Assembly: GCA_022844015.1 (NCBI GenBank)
Contig: JALHMO010000014.1
Span: 1-58,378 of the forward strand
Origin: Reyranella sp.
GTDB taxonomy: Bacteria; Pseudomonadota; Alphaproteobacteria; Reyranellales; Reyranellaceae
Direction: 5' to 3'
DNA: 58,378 bases
The position numbers and the translations under genes are program-made. The notes beneath the pieces were generated by a model, which saw nothing but the letters and a program-made list of their open reading frames with translations, did not search any database and was not told where the DNA came from. Every line of letters starts with the position of its first letter. Within the stretch, counting starts at the first letter, position 1. Positions 24,949 through 34,160 of the stretch are shown here, one piece after another.

Positions 24949-25623
24949 ATGGAAACATCGACCAAGTCGGCGCGCGAGCTCTACCAGGAGGTCAAGGCAG
25001 ATCCCAGGCGGCGGCGCTTCGGCTTCGGCCGCAAGCCGGCCCTGGTCAATGTCGATCTCCAGAACGCCTACACGCGGCCCGGCGAGTTCGCGACGGCCTA
25101 CGACACCGACCCGCGCCAGATCGACCACGTCAACGCCCTGGCCACGCTGTGCCGGCGGCACCGCTGCCCGGTGATCTGGACCTACGTCTCCTATCTCGAC
25201 TCGGGTGAGGATTGCGGTGTGTGGGGGACGCGCAGCGACACGCCCGACTCGCTGCAGAACATCAAGGCGGGCTCGCGCCGCGCCGCCCTCGACGACCGCT
25301 GCGAGGTCGTGGGTGGTTCCGACATCGTCATCAACAAGCGCATGGCTTCGGCCTTCTTCGAGACCAACCTCGCCTCGCTGCTCACCTTCCATCGCGTCGA
25401 CACGGTGATCGTCACCGGCGGCTCGACCTCGGGCTGCGTGCGCGCCACCGCCGTCGACAGCCTGTCGCGCAGCTATCGCACCATCGTCCCCGAGGAGTGC
25501 GTCGCCGACAAGCACGAGAGCCCGCACTTCGCCAACCTCTACGACATGGCGCTGAAGTACGCCGACGTGCTGCCGGTCGCCGAGGTGTTGGCCTGGCTGG
25601 AGCAGTACCAGCCGGCGAATTAG
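24949..25623 (+). CDS. Isochorismatase-family cysteine hydrolase (N-carbamoylsarcosine amidase-like)
   Basis: 224 residues from ATG 24949, preceded by GGGAGGA. The cysteine-hydrolase triad is present: Asp in ALVNVDLQNAYT, Lys in VINKRMASAFFETNL and nucleophile Cys in VTGGSTSGCVRATAVDSLS. The overall layout and the long N-terminal arm (ARELYQEVKADPRRRRFGFG) resemble N-carbamoylsarcosine amidohydrolase more than nicotinamidase. It lies 17 bp after the fused dehydrogenase on the same strand and is likely co-transcribed. Release of ammonia from an N-carbamoyl substrate would supply the dehydrogenase with an N-substituted amino acid, but this is inference. Confidence 0.83.
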   Translation: METSTKSARELYQEVKADPRRRRFGFGRKPALVNVDLQNAYTRPGEFATAYDTDPRQIDHVNALATLCRRHRCPVIWTYVSYLDSGEDCGVWGTRSDTPDSLQNIKAGSRRAALDDRCEVVGGSDIVINKRMASAFFETNLASLLTFHRVDTVIVTGGSTSGCVRATAVDSLSRSYRTIVPEECVADKHESPHFANLYDMALKYADVLPVAEVLAWLEQYQPAN

Positions 25624-25661
25624 GGAAGCGTCCTTCTTCGCTATTGGACGGCCACCGCCAA

Positions 25662-25772
25662 ACCTCATGCTGAGGAGCGCCCGAAGGGCGCGTCTCGAAG
25701 CATGGGATCAGGCAAGGTCTCTGTTGCCCATCCTTCGAGACGCCGCGCGATGCGCGGCTCCTCAGGATGAGG
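25662..25772. repeat. C-type palindrome, variant copy
   Basis: ACCTCATGCTGAGGAGCGC on the left and CGGCTCCTCAGGATGAGGT on the right are inverted arms; inner arms CGTCTCGAAGCATGGG and CCCATCCTTCGAGACG pair as well. It lies between convergent genes (the cysteine hydrolase and sodC) and may end transcription from both sides. Confidence 0.6.
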
Positions 25773-25827
25773 TGGTAGGTGTTGCCGCTCTCGACGGCCG
25801 ATCCTACCTTCGTCCGAGATGAAGCTC

Positions 25828-26352
25828 TCATCTCCTCGTGACGACGCCGCAGGCGATACGGTCGCCGGCGTTGCCCGTCGGGTCGGTCTTGTAGTCGTCG
25901 GGACCGGCATGGATGACGATTGCCGTGCCGTCGGGGTGGAACACACTGTTCGGCTTGCCATCGACGAGGGTGATTGCCGCATTGGCGACCTCGACGGTCA
26001 ACTCGCCGTTCGCCGGGACGAACAGGTTGGGCATGTCGCCGGCATGGGCGCCGCCGGCCACTTCCATGCCGTGCTTCCTGCCGCCCGGATTGAAATGCCC
26101 GCCGGCGCTGGCGAAGGGCGGCTCGCATTTGCCGATCTCGTGGAAGTGGAAGGCGCGCTCGCCGGCGGGGAAGCCCTTCAACGACAGCCTGAGCAGCACG
26201 CCATGCGGCGTCTCCGTCAGGTCGGCCTTGCCGACCTCCTTGCCGCTGGCGTCCTTCAGGGTTGCCATCGCCGTCTGAGCCGAAGCGGGAACGGCAAGCC
26301 CGATCAGCGTCAGCGGCGCCACGATTCGAAGCAGCGAACCACCAATCTTCAT
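25828..26352 (-). CDS. sodC: Periplasmic Cu/Zn superoxide dismutase
   Basis: 174 residues from ATG 26352 (GGTGGAG upstream). A signal peptide (SLLRIVAPLTLIGLAVPASA) precedes the SodC beta-barrel. Metal ligands and disulfide are visible: FHFHEIGKC, PFASAGGHFNPGGRKHG, GGAHAGDMPNL, and VIHAGPDDYKT with the second Cys in RIACGVV. The enzyme converts superoxide to peroxide in the periplasm. It sits convergently to the cysteine hydrolase gene and is not obviously part of an operon. Confidence 0.95.
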   Translation of the reverse strand: MKIGGSLLRIVAPLTLIGLAVPASAQTAMATLKDASGKEVGKADLTETPHGVLLRLSLKGFPAGERAFHFHEIGKCEPPFASAGGHFNPGGRKHGMEVAGGAHAGDMPNLFVPANGELTVEVANAAITLVDGKPNSVFHPDGTAIVIHAGPDDYKTDPTGNAGDRIACGVVTRR

Positions 26353-26547
26353 ATGCGTTCTCCACCCAGGATGCGGCACGCGTTTCCAGGCGGCCTGCGC
26401 CGAGTCTTCCAAACGCCGAATCCTTACGCGAGTTGCATTGATGCCGCAGCGGGTGACGGATCGAGGCCTGCAGCTCGATCTGCGATGTGCCCTCGTCCGC
26501 CTCCCCACAGAAGCTTACCGGGCGGAGAAGGAAGACGAACTCGCCAT

Positions 26548-27993
26548 TCAGCTGAAGATCGATGGATCGATCAGCGGCTTGCCGCGCGGGCGGGCAGCCT
26601 CGGGGCGGGCGCACTTCTGGAACAGGCCGCGGCCGGCCGAGCCGCTCATGCGCGCTTCCTCCATCACCAGCTCGCCGCGTGAAAAGGTCATCACCGGGTA
26701 GCCGGTCAGCTCGCGGCCCTCGTAGGGCGTGTAGTCGCAATTGTGATGGAGCATGGCGTTGGTGAGGGTCACCTTGCGCGTAGGATCCCACAGCACGATG
26801 TCGGCATCGGCGCCGACCGCGATGGTGCCCTTGCGCGGATGCAGGCCGTAGATTTTCGCGGCGTTGGTCGAGGAGAGCGCCACGAACTGCTGCAGGCTGA
26901 TGCGGCCCTTGCCGACGCCTTCGGAGAACAGGAGCGGCAGGCGGGTCTCGACGCCCGGCACGCCATTGGGGATCTTGGCGAAGCTCTGCGCCGCACCCGG
27001 CAGCTTCTTGCCGCGCACGTCATCGTACTTGAACGCGGCATGGTCCGAGGACAGGACCTGGAAGGTGCCGGCCGACAGGCCGGTCCAGATGTGCTCCTGG
27101 TTGTCGACGCCGCGCGGCGGCGGCGAGCACACGCACTTGGCGCCCTCGTCGCCCGGCTTGTCGAAATCCTCCTCGCTCAGGAACAGGTACTGCGGGCAGG
27201 TCTCGCCGTAGACTTTCAGGCCGCGTGCCTGGGCGCGCTGGATCTCGTGCATCGCTTCCTTGGCCGAGACATGGACCAGCAGCATCGGCACGTCGAGCAG
27301 CTCGGCCAGCGAGATGGCGCGGTGGGTGGCCTCGCGCTCGACGACGTAGGGCCGCGACGTGGCGTGGAATTTGGCCGCCGTCATGCCCTTCCATTCCAGC
27401 CGCTCGGTCAGCCAGGCGATGCAGTCGGAATTCTCGGCATGGATCATCAGCATGGCCTGCTCGCGCCGCGCTGCCGCCAGCGCGTCGAGCATCTCGCGAT
27501 CGCCGAGCTTCAGGTCGTCGTAGGTCATGTAGACCTTGAACGAGGTGTAGCCGTCGGCCACCAGCGCCGGGAAATCCTGGCCCATGATCTTCTCGCTGGG
27601 GTCGGACAGGATGACGTGGAAGGCGTAGTCGATCAGCGACTTGCCGTCGGCCCGCTTGTGGTAGCGGTTGACCACGTCGCGCAGCGACTGGCCGCGCGCC
27701 TGGTAGGCGAAGGGGATGATCGTGGTCGTGCCGCCGGCGGCGGCCGCCCGGCTGCCGCTCTCGAAATCGTCACAGAACTCCGAGCCGTCGGCGGTGTCCT
27801 GGTCGAAATGGACATGAGCGTCGATGCCGCCCGGCACGGCGATCAGGCCGGTGGCGTCGATCTCGCGCCTGCCCCTGTCGAGCCGCTCGCCCAGCGCCAC
27901 GACGCGGCCAGCGACGATGCCGATATCGCCCGTCACCACGTCCGACGCGGTGGCGATGGTGCCGTTGCGGATGACCAGATCGTACTCGGCCAT
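26548..27993 (-). CDS. hydA: Dihydropyrimidinase / D-hydantoinase
   Basis: 481 residues from ATG 27993, which follows GGAGGGAAC. Metal ligands: PGGIDAHVHFDQDT (HxH), the carboxylated lysine in YTSFKVYMTYDD, LMIHAENSD and PMLLVHVSAKEA (His), and catalytic Asp in LSSDHAAF. The segment CPQYLFLSEEDFDKPG is characteristic of dihydropyrimidinases. The enzyme opens dihydrouracil, dihydrothymine or hydantoin rings to N-carbamoyl amino acids. It is divergent from the nucleoside uptake locus, fitting a role in pyrimidine breakdown; alternatively it could feed N-carbamoyl products to the amidase at 24949. The C-terminal extension after GRELVMEEA is usual. Confidence 0.9.
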   Translation of the reverse strand: MAEYDLVIRNGTIATASDVVTGDIGIVAGRVVALGERLDRGRREIDATGLIAVPGGIDAHVHFDQDTADGSEFCDDFESGSRAAAAGGTTTIIPFAYQARGQSLRDVVNRYHKRADGKSLIDYAFHVILSDPSEKIMGQDFPALVADGYTSFKVYMTYDDLKLGDREMLDALAAARREQAMLMIHAENSDCIAWLTERLEWKGMTAAKFHATSRPYVVEREATHRAISLAELLDVPMLLVHVSAKEAMHEIQRAQARGLKVYGETCPQYLFLSEEDFDKPGDEGAKCVCSPPPRGVDNQEHIWTGLSAGTFQVLSSDHAAFKYDDVRGKKLPGAAQSFAKIPNGVPGVETRLPLLFSEGVGKGRISLQQFVALSSTNAAKIYGLHPRKGTIAVGADADIVLWDPTRKVTLTNAMLHHNCDYTPYEGRELTGYPVMTFSRGELVMEEARMSGSAGRGLFQKCARPEAARPRGKPLIDPSIFS

Positions 27994-28127
27994 GTTCCCT
28001 CCTGTCCCTGCCTCGCGGCGGCGTGCCGAATCCCGGGCAGCAAGTCCCGTGCCGCATCCTTGCCTAGACCCGGCGCGCGCCGCGGTCCACACTTCCGCCA
28101 ACCAGGGCTGCCGTGCTCGCACGGCTC

Positions 28128-28228
28128 ATGTCCCTCTCCCCCCGGGGAGAGGCCAGGTGAGGGGCAAGGGCGTGCGTATCCCCCCTCGGCCGACCTCTCC
28201 CCCGTGTCGGGGGGGAGGCAGCATGAGT
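28128..28228. repeat. E-type palindrome before the BMP locus
   Basis: CTCATGTCCCTCTCCCCCCG on the left and GGGGGGGAGGCAGCATGAG on the right form an imperfect inverted repeat with inner arms GGGAGAGGCCAGGTGAGG and CGGCCGACCTCTCCCCCG. It lies in the divergent gap between hydA and the first BMP-family gene; the promoter of the latter would have to lie in or beside it. Confidence 0.5.
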
Positions 28229-28272
28229 GGGCGGTGTGCTCGCTTTGCAGCGCGACGAAAGAGGGGGCCGAT

Positions 28273-29274
28273 ATGAAACGCTGGATTGGACTGCTCGTTG
28301 GGCTCTTTGCTGCCGCGGCTCCGGGTGTGCCGGCCGTGGCGCAGACCGCCGTCAAGCCCGCCATCGTCTTCAGCACCGGCGGCAAGTTCGACAAGTCGTT
28401 CAACGAAGGCGTGAGCATGGGCGCCGAGAAGTTCAAGAAGGAGAGCGGGATCGCCGTCACCGAGTTCGAGCCGACCAACGAGACCCAGTTCGAGCAGGCG
28501 CTGCGCCGCTTCGCTCAGCGCGGCCAGGACCCGATCGTGGCCGTCGGCTTCTCCCAGGCGGTGGCGCTTGAGAAGGTCGCCAAGGAATTCCCCAACGTTC
28601 GCTTCACCATCATCGACAGCGTCGTCAACCTGCCGAACGTCCAGTCGGTCGTGTTCAAGGAGCAGGAAGGTTCTTTCCTGGTCGGCGTTCTGGCGGCGAT
28701 GGCGTCCAAGACCGGCAAGGTGGGCTTCGTCGGCGGCATGGACATCCCGTTGATCCGCCGCTTCCAGTGCGGCTACGAGCAGGGCATCAAGTGGGCCAAC
28801 CCCAAGGCCGAGCTGATCGCCAACATGACCGGCACCACGCCGTCCGCCTGGAACGATCCGGGCCGCGGCGCCGAGCTCGCCAAGGGCCAGTTCGACCGCG
28901 GCGTCGACGTCGTCTATGCCGCCGCCGGCTCGACCGGCATCGGCGTGCTGCAGGCCGTCAAGGACCGCGGCAAGCTCGGCATCGGCGTCGATTCCAACCA
29001 GAACCACCTGCATCCCGGGTCGATCCTGACCTCGATGCTGAAGCGCGTGGACCTCGCCACCTACAACAGCTTCAAGGCGGCGCAGGAAGGCACGTGGAAG
29101 GGCGGCGTGCAGGTGCTGGGCCTCAAGGAAGGCGGCGTCGACTGGGCACTCGACAAGGACAACGAGAAGCTGATCACGCCGGAGATGAAGGCCAAGGTCG
29201 ACGCCGCCAAGGCCGACATCGCCTCGGGCAAGATCGTGGTCCACGACTACATGAGCAACAACGCCTGCAAGTGA
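28273..29274 (+). CDS. BMP-family nucleoside-type ABC binding protein, paralogue 1
   Basis: 333 residues with a signal peptide (RWIGLLVGLFAAAAPGVPAV). The BMP/PnrA fold is clear: VKPAIVFSTGGKFDKSFNEG, then EFPNVRFTIIDSVVNLPNVQ, FLVGVLAAMASKTGKVGFVG, VVYAAAGSTGIGVLQ and the nucleoside-stacking region GIGVDSNQNHLHPG. Family members bind purine or pyrimidine nucleosides or autoinducers for import by an Rbs-like ABC system. It heads a locus of nucleoside transport and salvage genes. A near-copy follows at 29715. The start is fixed by the MKRWIG leader shared with its paralogue. Confidence 0.9.
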   Translation: MKRWIGLLVGLFAAAAPGVPAVAQTAVKPAIVFSTGGKFDKSFNEGVSMGAEKFKKESGIAVTEFEPTNETQFEQALRRFAQRGQDPIVAVGFSQAVALEKVAKEFPNVRFTIIDSVVNLPNVQSVVFKEQEGSFLVGVLAAMASKTGKVGFVGGMDIPLIRRFQCGYEQGIKWANPKAELIANMTGTTPSAWNDPGRGAELAKGQFDRGVDVVYAAAGSTGIGVLQAVKDRGKLGIGVDSNQNHLHPGSILTSMLKRVDLATYNSFKAAQEGTWKGGVQVLGLKEGGVDWALDKDNEKLITPEMKAKVDAAKADIASGKIVVHDYMSNNACK

Positions 29275-29302
29275 TGCGGGGCACTTCTTCCGCGCGCTCA
29301 TT

Positions 29303-29675
29303 CTCCTCCCCAGCTGCGCTGGGGAGGTGCCCCATCATACGGCAGGGCATTCGCATATGGCGAAAAAATCCGTCATCCCGAGCGGAGCCGCCCAATCAGG
29401 CGCTGATTACAGCGCCACTGGCGGCGAAGTCGAGGGACCTTTCTTGCTGGTATTGCAATAAGAAAGGTCCCTCCACTCCGCCTCGCTACGCTCGGCTCCG
29501 GTCGGGATGACGGAAGTTTTGTGCCATATGCGAATGCCCTGCGTCATACGGGGCGGAGGGGTCATGAGCGACAAGAGACAGCGGCGCCATGGCTCATGAC
29601 CCCACCGTCGCCGTAAGACCCTTCGGCTTCGCTCAGCGCAGGCGGCGACACCTCCCCAGCGAAGCTGGGGAGGAG
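29303..29675. repeat. D-type palindrome interrupted by an A-type element
   Basis: CTCCTCCCCAGCTGCGCTGG begins the left end (29303) and CTCCCCAGCGAAGCTGGGGA the right (to about 29675). The central arms GGAGGGGTCATGAGCG and GGCTCATGACCCCACCG lie at about 29556-29605. The A-type element 29343-29541 splits the left half. The whole 440-bp gap 29275-29714 between the two BMP genes consists of these repeats; no gene is seen. Confidence 0.6.
29343..29541. mobile_element. A-type palindromic mobile element, copy 2 (199 bp) with target duplication
   Basis: The ends are inverted copies: GCAGGGCATTCGCATATGGC (29342-29361) and GCCATATGCGAATGCCCTGC (29523-29542). Inner pair CCGTCATCCCG (29370-29380) and CGGGATGACGG (29503-29513), centre pair GAGGGACCTTTCTTGC / AAGAAAGGTCCCTC. 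TCATACGG occurs on both sides (29335-29342 and 29544-29551), as expected for an 8-bp target-site duplication. The element interrupts a D-type repeat, which shows direction of insertion. Confidence 0.72.
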
Positions 29676-29714
29676 AATGAGTTTGGCGCTGTATCCGAGA
29701 AACTGAGAGCCGTC

Positions 29715-30716
29715 ATGAAACGCTGGATTGGATCGCTCACCGCCTTGGTCGCGGTGGCGGCGCTCGCCGCCGGCGCAGGGGCTCAGAACGCCGTCAAGCC
29801 CGCGGTGATCTACAGCACCGGCGGCAAGTTCGACAAATCGTTCAACGAAGGCGTCAGCATGGGCGCCGAGAAGTTCGCGAAGGAGGCGAGGACGAGCGTC
29901 GCCGAGTTCGAGCCCAGCAACGAGACCCAGTTCGAGCAGGCCCAGCGGCGCTTTGCCCAGCGCGGCCTGGATCCCATCGTCGCCGTCGGCTTCGCGCAAG
30001 CCGTGCCGCTCGGGAAGGTCGCCCGGGAGTTCCCGCAGACCCGGTTCACGATCATCGACAGCATCGTCGATCTGCCCAACGTGCAGTCCGTCGTCTTCCG
30101 GGAGCACGAAGGCTCGTTCCTGGTCGGCGTCCTGGCGGCGATGGCGTCGAAGAGCGGCAGGATCGGGGTCGTGGGCGGCATGGACATCCCGCTGGTCCGC
30201 AAGTTCGTGTGCGGCTTCGAGCAGGGCGTGAAGCACGTGAATCCCAAGGCCGAGCTGATCGTCAACATGACCGGCACGACGCCTGCCGCCTGGAACGACC
30301 CCGGCCGCGCCGCCGAGCTCGCCAAGGGCCAGTTCGACCGCGGCGTCGATGTGGTCTTCGCTGCCGCCGGCACGAGCGGCCTCGGTGCGCTGCAGGCGGC
30401 CAAGGACCGCGGCAAGCTGGGGATCGGCGTCGATTCCAACCAGAACCACCTGCATCCCGGGACCATGCTGACGTCCACGCTGAAGCGCGTCGATCTCGCC
30501 GCCTACAACAGCTTCAAGGCGGCACAGGACGGCACGTGGAAGGGCGGCGTGCAGGTGCTGGGCCTCAAGGAAGGCGCCGTCGACTGGGCGCTCGACAAGG
30601 ACAACGAGGCGCTGATCACGCCGCAGATGAAGGCGAGCGTCGATGCCGCGAAGGCCGACATCGTCTCCGGCAAGATCGTGGTCCACGACTACATGAGCAA
30701 CAACTCTTGCAAGTGA
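29715..30716 (+). CDS. BMP-family nucleoside-type ABC binding protein, paralogue 2
   Basis: 333 residues, exactly the same length as the protein encoded at 28273 and about four-fifths identical by eye, including the MKRWIG leader and the ending VVHDYMSNN-CK. Differences cluster in the signal peptide and at surface or cleft positions (for example YEQGIKWANP versus FEQGVKHVNP and GSTGIGVLQA versus GTSGLGALQA), which could change ligand preference. Signal peptide cleavage is predicted after GAGAQ. The tandem pair, sharing the single downstream ATPase-permease set, suggests a transporter with two receptors. Confidence 0.9.
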   Translation: MKRWIGSLTALVAVAALAAGAGAQNAVKPAVIYSTGGKFDKSFNEGVSMGAEKFAKEARTSVAEFEPSNETQFEQAQRRFAQRGLDPIVAVGFAQAVPLGKVAREFPQTRFTIIDSIVDLPNVQSVVFREHEGSFLVGVLAAMASKSGRIGVVGGMDIPLVRKFVCGFEQGVKHVNPKAELIVNMTGTTPAAWNDPGRAAELAKGQFDRGVDVVFAAAGTSGLGALQAAKDRGKLGIGVDSNQNHLHPGTMLTSTLKRVDLAAYNSFKAAQDGTWKGGVQVLGLKEGAVDWALDKDNEALITPQMKASVDAAKADIVSGKIVVHDYMSNNSCK

Positions 30717-31121
30717 TGCGGACTGCAAAGGTGCGGCTGCCCCTCTTTTGCGGGTACCTTTCGCCCGCCCTCATGAGCGAGATCGGCTTCGCCGAGCCGC
30801 ACACAAGCGGGAGAGCCTGGGTGAGGAGTTACCGGTGATCGAGCGACATTCGACTCCCCCAGATCAAGCCGCTGCCCCTTGCGGGCAGGGCATTCCCATG
30901 GGGCAAAAAAGACCGTCATCCCGACCGGAGCCGAGCGCAGCGAGGCGTAGTGGAGGGACCTTTCTTGTTGCTGCATCAGCAAGAAAGGTCCCTCGACTGC
31001 GCCGCCAATGGCGCTGTAACCAGCGCCAACCGGGCGGCTCCGCTCGGGATGACGGTCGTATTTGCCCCATGGGAATGCCCTGCCCCTGCGGGGGAGAGGG
31101 ACATGAGGAGTGGGAACGGTG
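30717..31121. repeat. 405-bp gap: F motif, A-type element and E repeat
   Basis: An F motif (about 30769-30808; CTCATGAGCGAGATCGGCTT then cgccgagccgcacacaag) is followed by the A-type element at 30886-31082. The flanks CCCCTTGCGGG and CCCCTGCGGGGG may be halves of an interrupted repeat. GAGAGGGACATGAGGAG at 31094-31110 provides the ribosome-binding site for the ATPase gene. No gene is seen. Confidence 0.5.
30886..31082. mobile_element. A-type palindromic mobile element, copy 3 (197 bp)
   Basis: Ends CAGGGCATTCCCATGGGGCA and TGCCCCATGGGAATGCCCTG are perfect inverted copies of 20 nt. The inner pair is CCGTCATCCCGA / TCGGGATGACGG (the left arm of this pair reads CCGACCGGAG where other copies have CCGAGCGGAG). 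The centre holds GGACCTTTCTTG and CAAGAAAGGTCC. CTTGCGGG precedes the element and CCTGCGGG lies 2 nt after it, a one-mismatch candidate target duplication. Confidence 0.65.
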
Positions 31122-32644
<1,523 letters not shown>

Positions 32645-32648
<4 letters not shown>

Positions 32649-33763
32649 GCGCACCGCGCCGGCCGCTGCCCGGCTGGGCCGAGATCGCGGTGCTGCCGCT
32701 GGTCAACATCGCGCTCGCCTTCGTCACCGTGGGCGTGATCGTGCGCATCATCGGCGTCGATCCGCTCCACGCCCTGCGGCTCCTGGTGGTCGGCGCGCTC
32801 GGCTCGTCCGAGTCGATCGGCTACACGCTCTACTACACGACCAACTTCATCTTCACCGGGCTCGCCGTGGCCGTCGCCTTCCATGGCGGGCTGTTCAACA
32901 TCGGCGGCGAGGGCCAAGCCTATATCGGCGGGCTGGGCTGCGGGCTCGCCATCCTGGCGCTCGATCGCGTGCTGCCGGCATGGGCGATGATCCCGCTTGC
33001 CATCGTGGCGGCCGCCCTGTTCGGCGCGGCCTGGGCGGCGGTGCCGGCGTGGCTGCAGGCGTGGCGCGGCAGCCACATCGTCATCACCACCATCATGTTC
33101 AACTTCCTGGCCTCGGCCCTGATGGTCTACCTGATGGTGAACGTGCTGATCGCGCCCGGCTCGATGACGCCACAGAGCCGTCCCTTCACCGCCGCGGGAA
33201 AGCTGCCCAGCATGCACGAGCTGCTGGCCGGCCTCGGCATCCAGGTGGCGCCGTCGGCGCTCAACCTGTCGATCGTCCTGGCGGTGCTGTGCTGCGTCGG
33301 CGTCTGGGTGTTCCTGTGGCACACGCCGTGGGGCTACGCGCTGCGCACCATGGGTCACAATCCCGACGCGGCGATCTATGCCGGCACCAACCTCCGGAAC
33401 ATGACCATGCTCGCCATGTGCCTGTCGGGCGGCCTGGCGGGCTTCGTCGGCGTCAACGAGCTGATGGGCGTGCACCAGCGCATCGTGCTCGACTTCCCGG
33501 CCGGCTATGGCTTCGCCGGCATCGCCGTCGCCCTGATGGGGCGCAGCCATCCGCTCGGCATCGCGCTGGCGGCGCTGCTGTTCGGCGCCTTGCAGCAGGG
33601 CGGCGCCGAGCTCGCCTTCGAGGTCCCGGCCATCAACCGCGAGATGGTCGTGGTGATCCAGGGCCTGGTCATCCTGTTCTCCGGCGCGCTGGTGAACCTG
33701 CCGCGCCCGTGGCTGCAATGGCTGCTGGCGCTCGTGCCGTCGAGGAAGGGGCAGGGGCCGTGA
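32645..33763 (+). CDS. Nucleoside-type ABC transporter permease 1 (BPD_transp_2)
   Basis: 372 residues, about ten hydrophobic segments. The BPD_transp_2 pattern includes FHGGLFNIGGEGQAYIGGLG, SHIVITTIMFNFLASALMVY, the cytoplasmic motif YALRTMGHNPDAAIYAG and GYGFAGIAVALMGRSHPLGI. It is the longer of two permeases that form the channel, as in NupB/NupC or YufP/YufQ systems. The start overlaps the ATPase stop (ATGA). The second permease gene lies after a 397-bp repeat-filled gap. Confidence 0.92.
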
Positions 33764-34160
33764 GAGGGAGCCGCCTTTCATGTCCCTCCCCCGTAGTCGG
33801 GCAGGGCATTCGCATACGGACAAAAACTCCGTCATCCCGAGCGGAGCCGCCCGAGGGGCGGCGTAGTCGAGGGACCTTTCTTGCTGATGCCGCAAGAAGA
33901 GAGGTCCCTCCACTGCGCCGCGCTACGCGCGGCTCCGGTCGGGATGACGGAGTTTTTGTCCATATGCGAATGCCCTGCGTAGTCGGGCGAGGTGGCCCGG
34001 AGGGCCGGAGGGGGAAGGCTGCAGTCGCGCGCTCTCCGATTCCGACGTGGAGATCAGAAGCATCACGACTGAGGCCTTCCCCCTGCGCCCCGTATGACCC
34101 TTCGGCTTCGCTCGGGGCAGGCGGGGCGCCTCCCCCGACGACGAGGGAGGGGAAGTAGTC
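33764..34160. repeat. 397-bp gap: composite E-type repeat with inserted A-type element
   Basis: CCCTCCCCCGTAGTCGGG opens a repeat whose other half resumes after the A-type element as CGTAGTCGGGCGAGGTGGCC. It continues to GGCGCCTCCCCCGACGACGA and GGGAGGGG near 34150. Inner arms GGAGGGGGAAGGC and GCCTTCCCCC (about 34008 and 34073) also pair. No gene is seen; the two permease genes may be read through this or from a separate promoter. Confidence 0.5.
33802..33977. mobile_element. A-type palindromic mobile element, copy 4 (176 bp) with 10-bp target duplication
   Basis: Ends CAGGGCATTCGCATACGGAC and GTCCATATGCGAATGCCCTG are inverted copies with one mismatch. The inner pair ACTCCGTCATCCCGA / GGGATGACGGAGT extends the arms through AAAAACTCC and GGAGTTTTT. 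CGTAGTCGGG is present on both sides (33792-33801 and 33978-33987), an exact 10-bp direct repeat. Removing the element and one copy restores a continuous E-type arm. Confidence 0.72.

Noticed and set aside
20761..25623. Very long plus-strand open frame (over 1,600 codons) spanning the DapA-family gene and running to 25623
   Set aside because: Only the last 225 codons (24949-25623) are a real gene; the rest is antisense or out-of-frame shadow of the GC-rich genes at 20914-24931, with low-complexity Arg/Ala/Gly composition.
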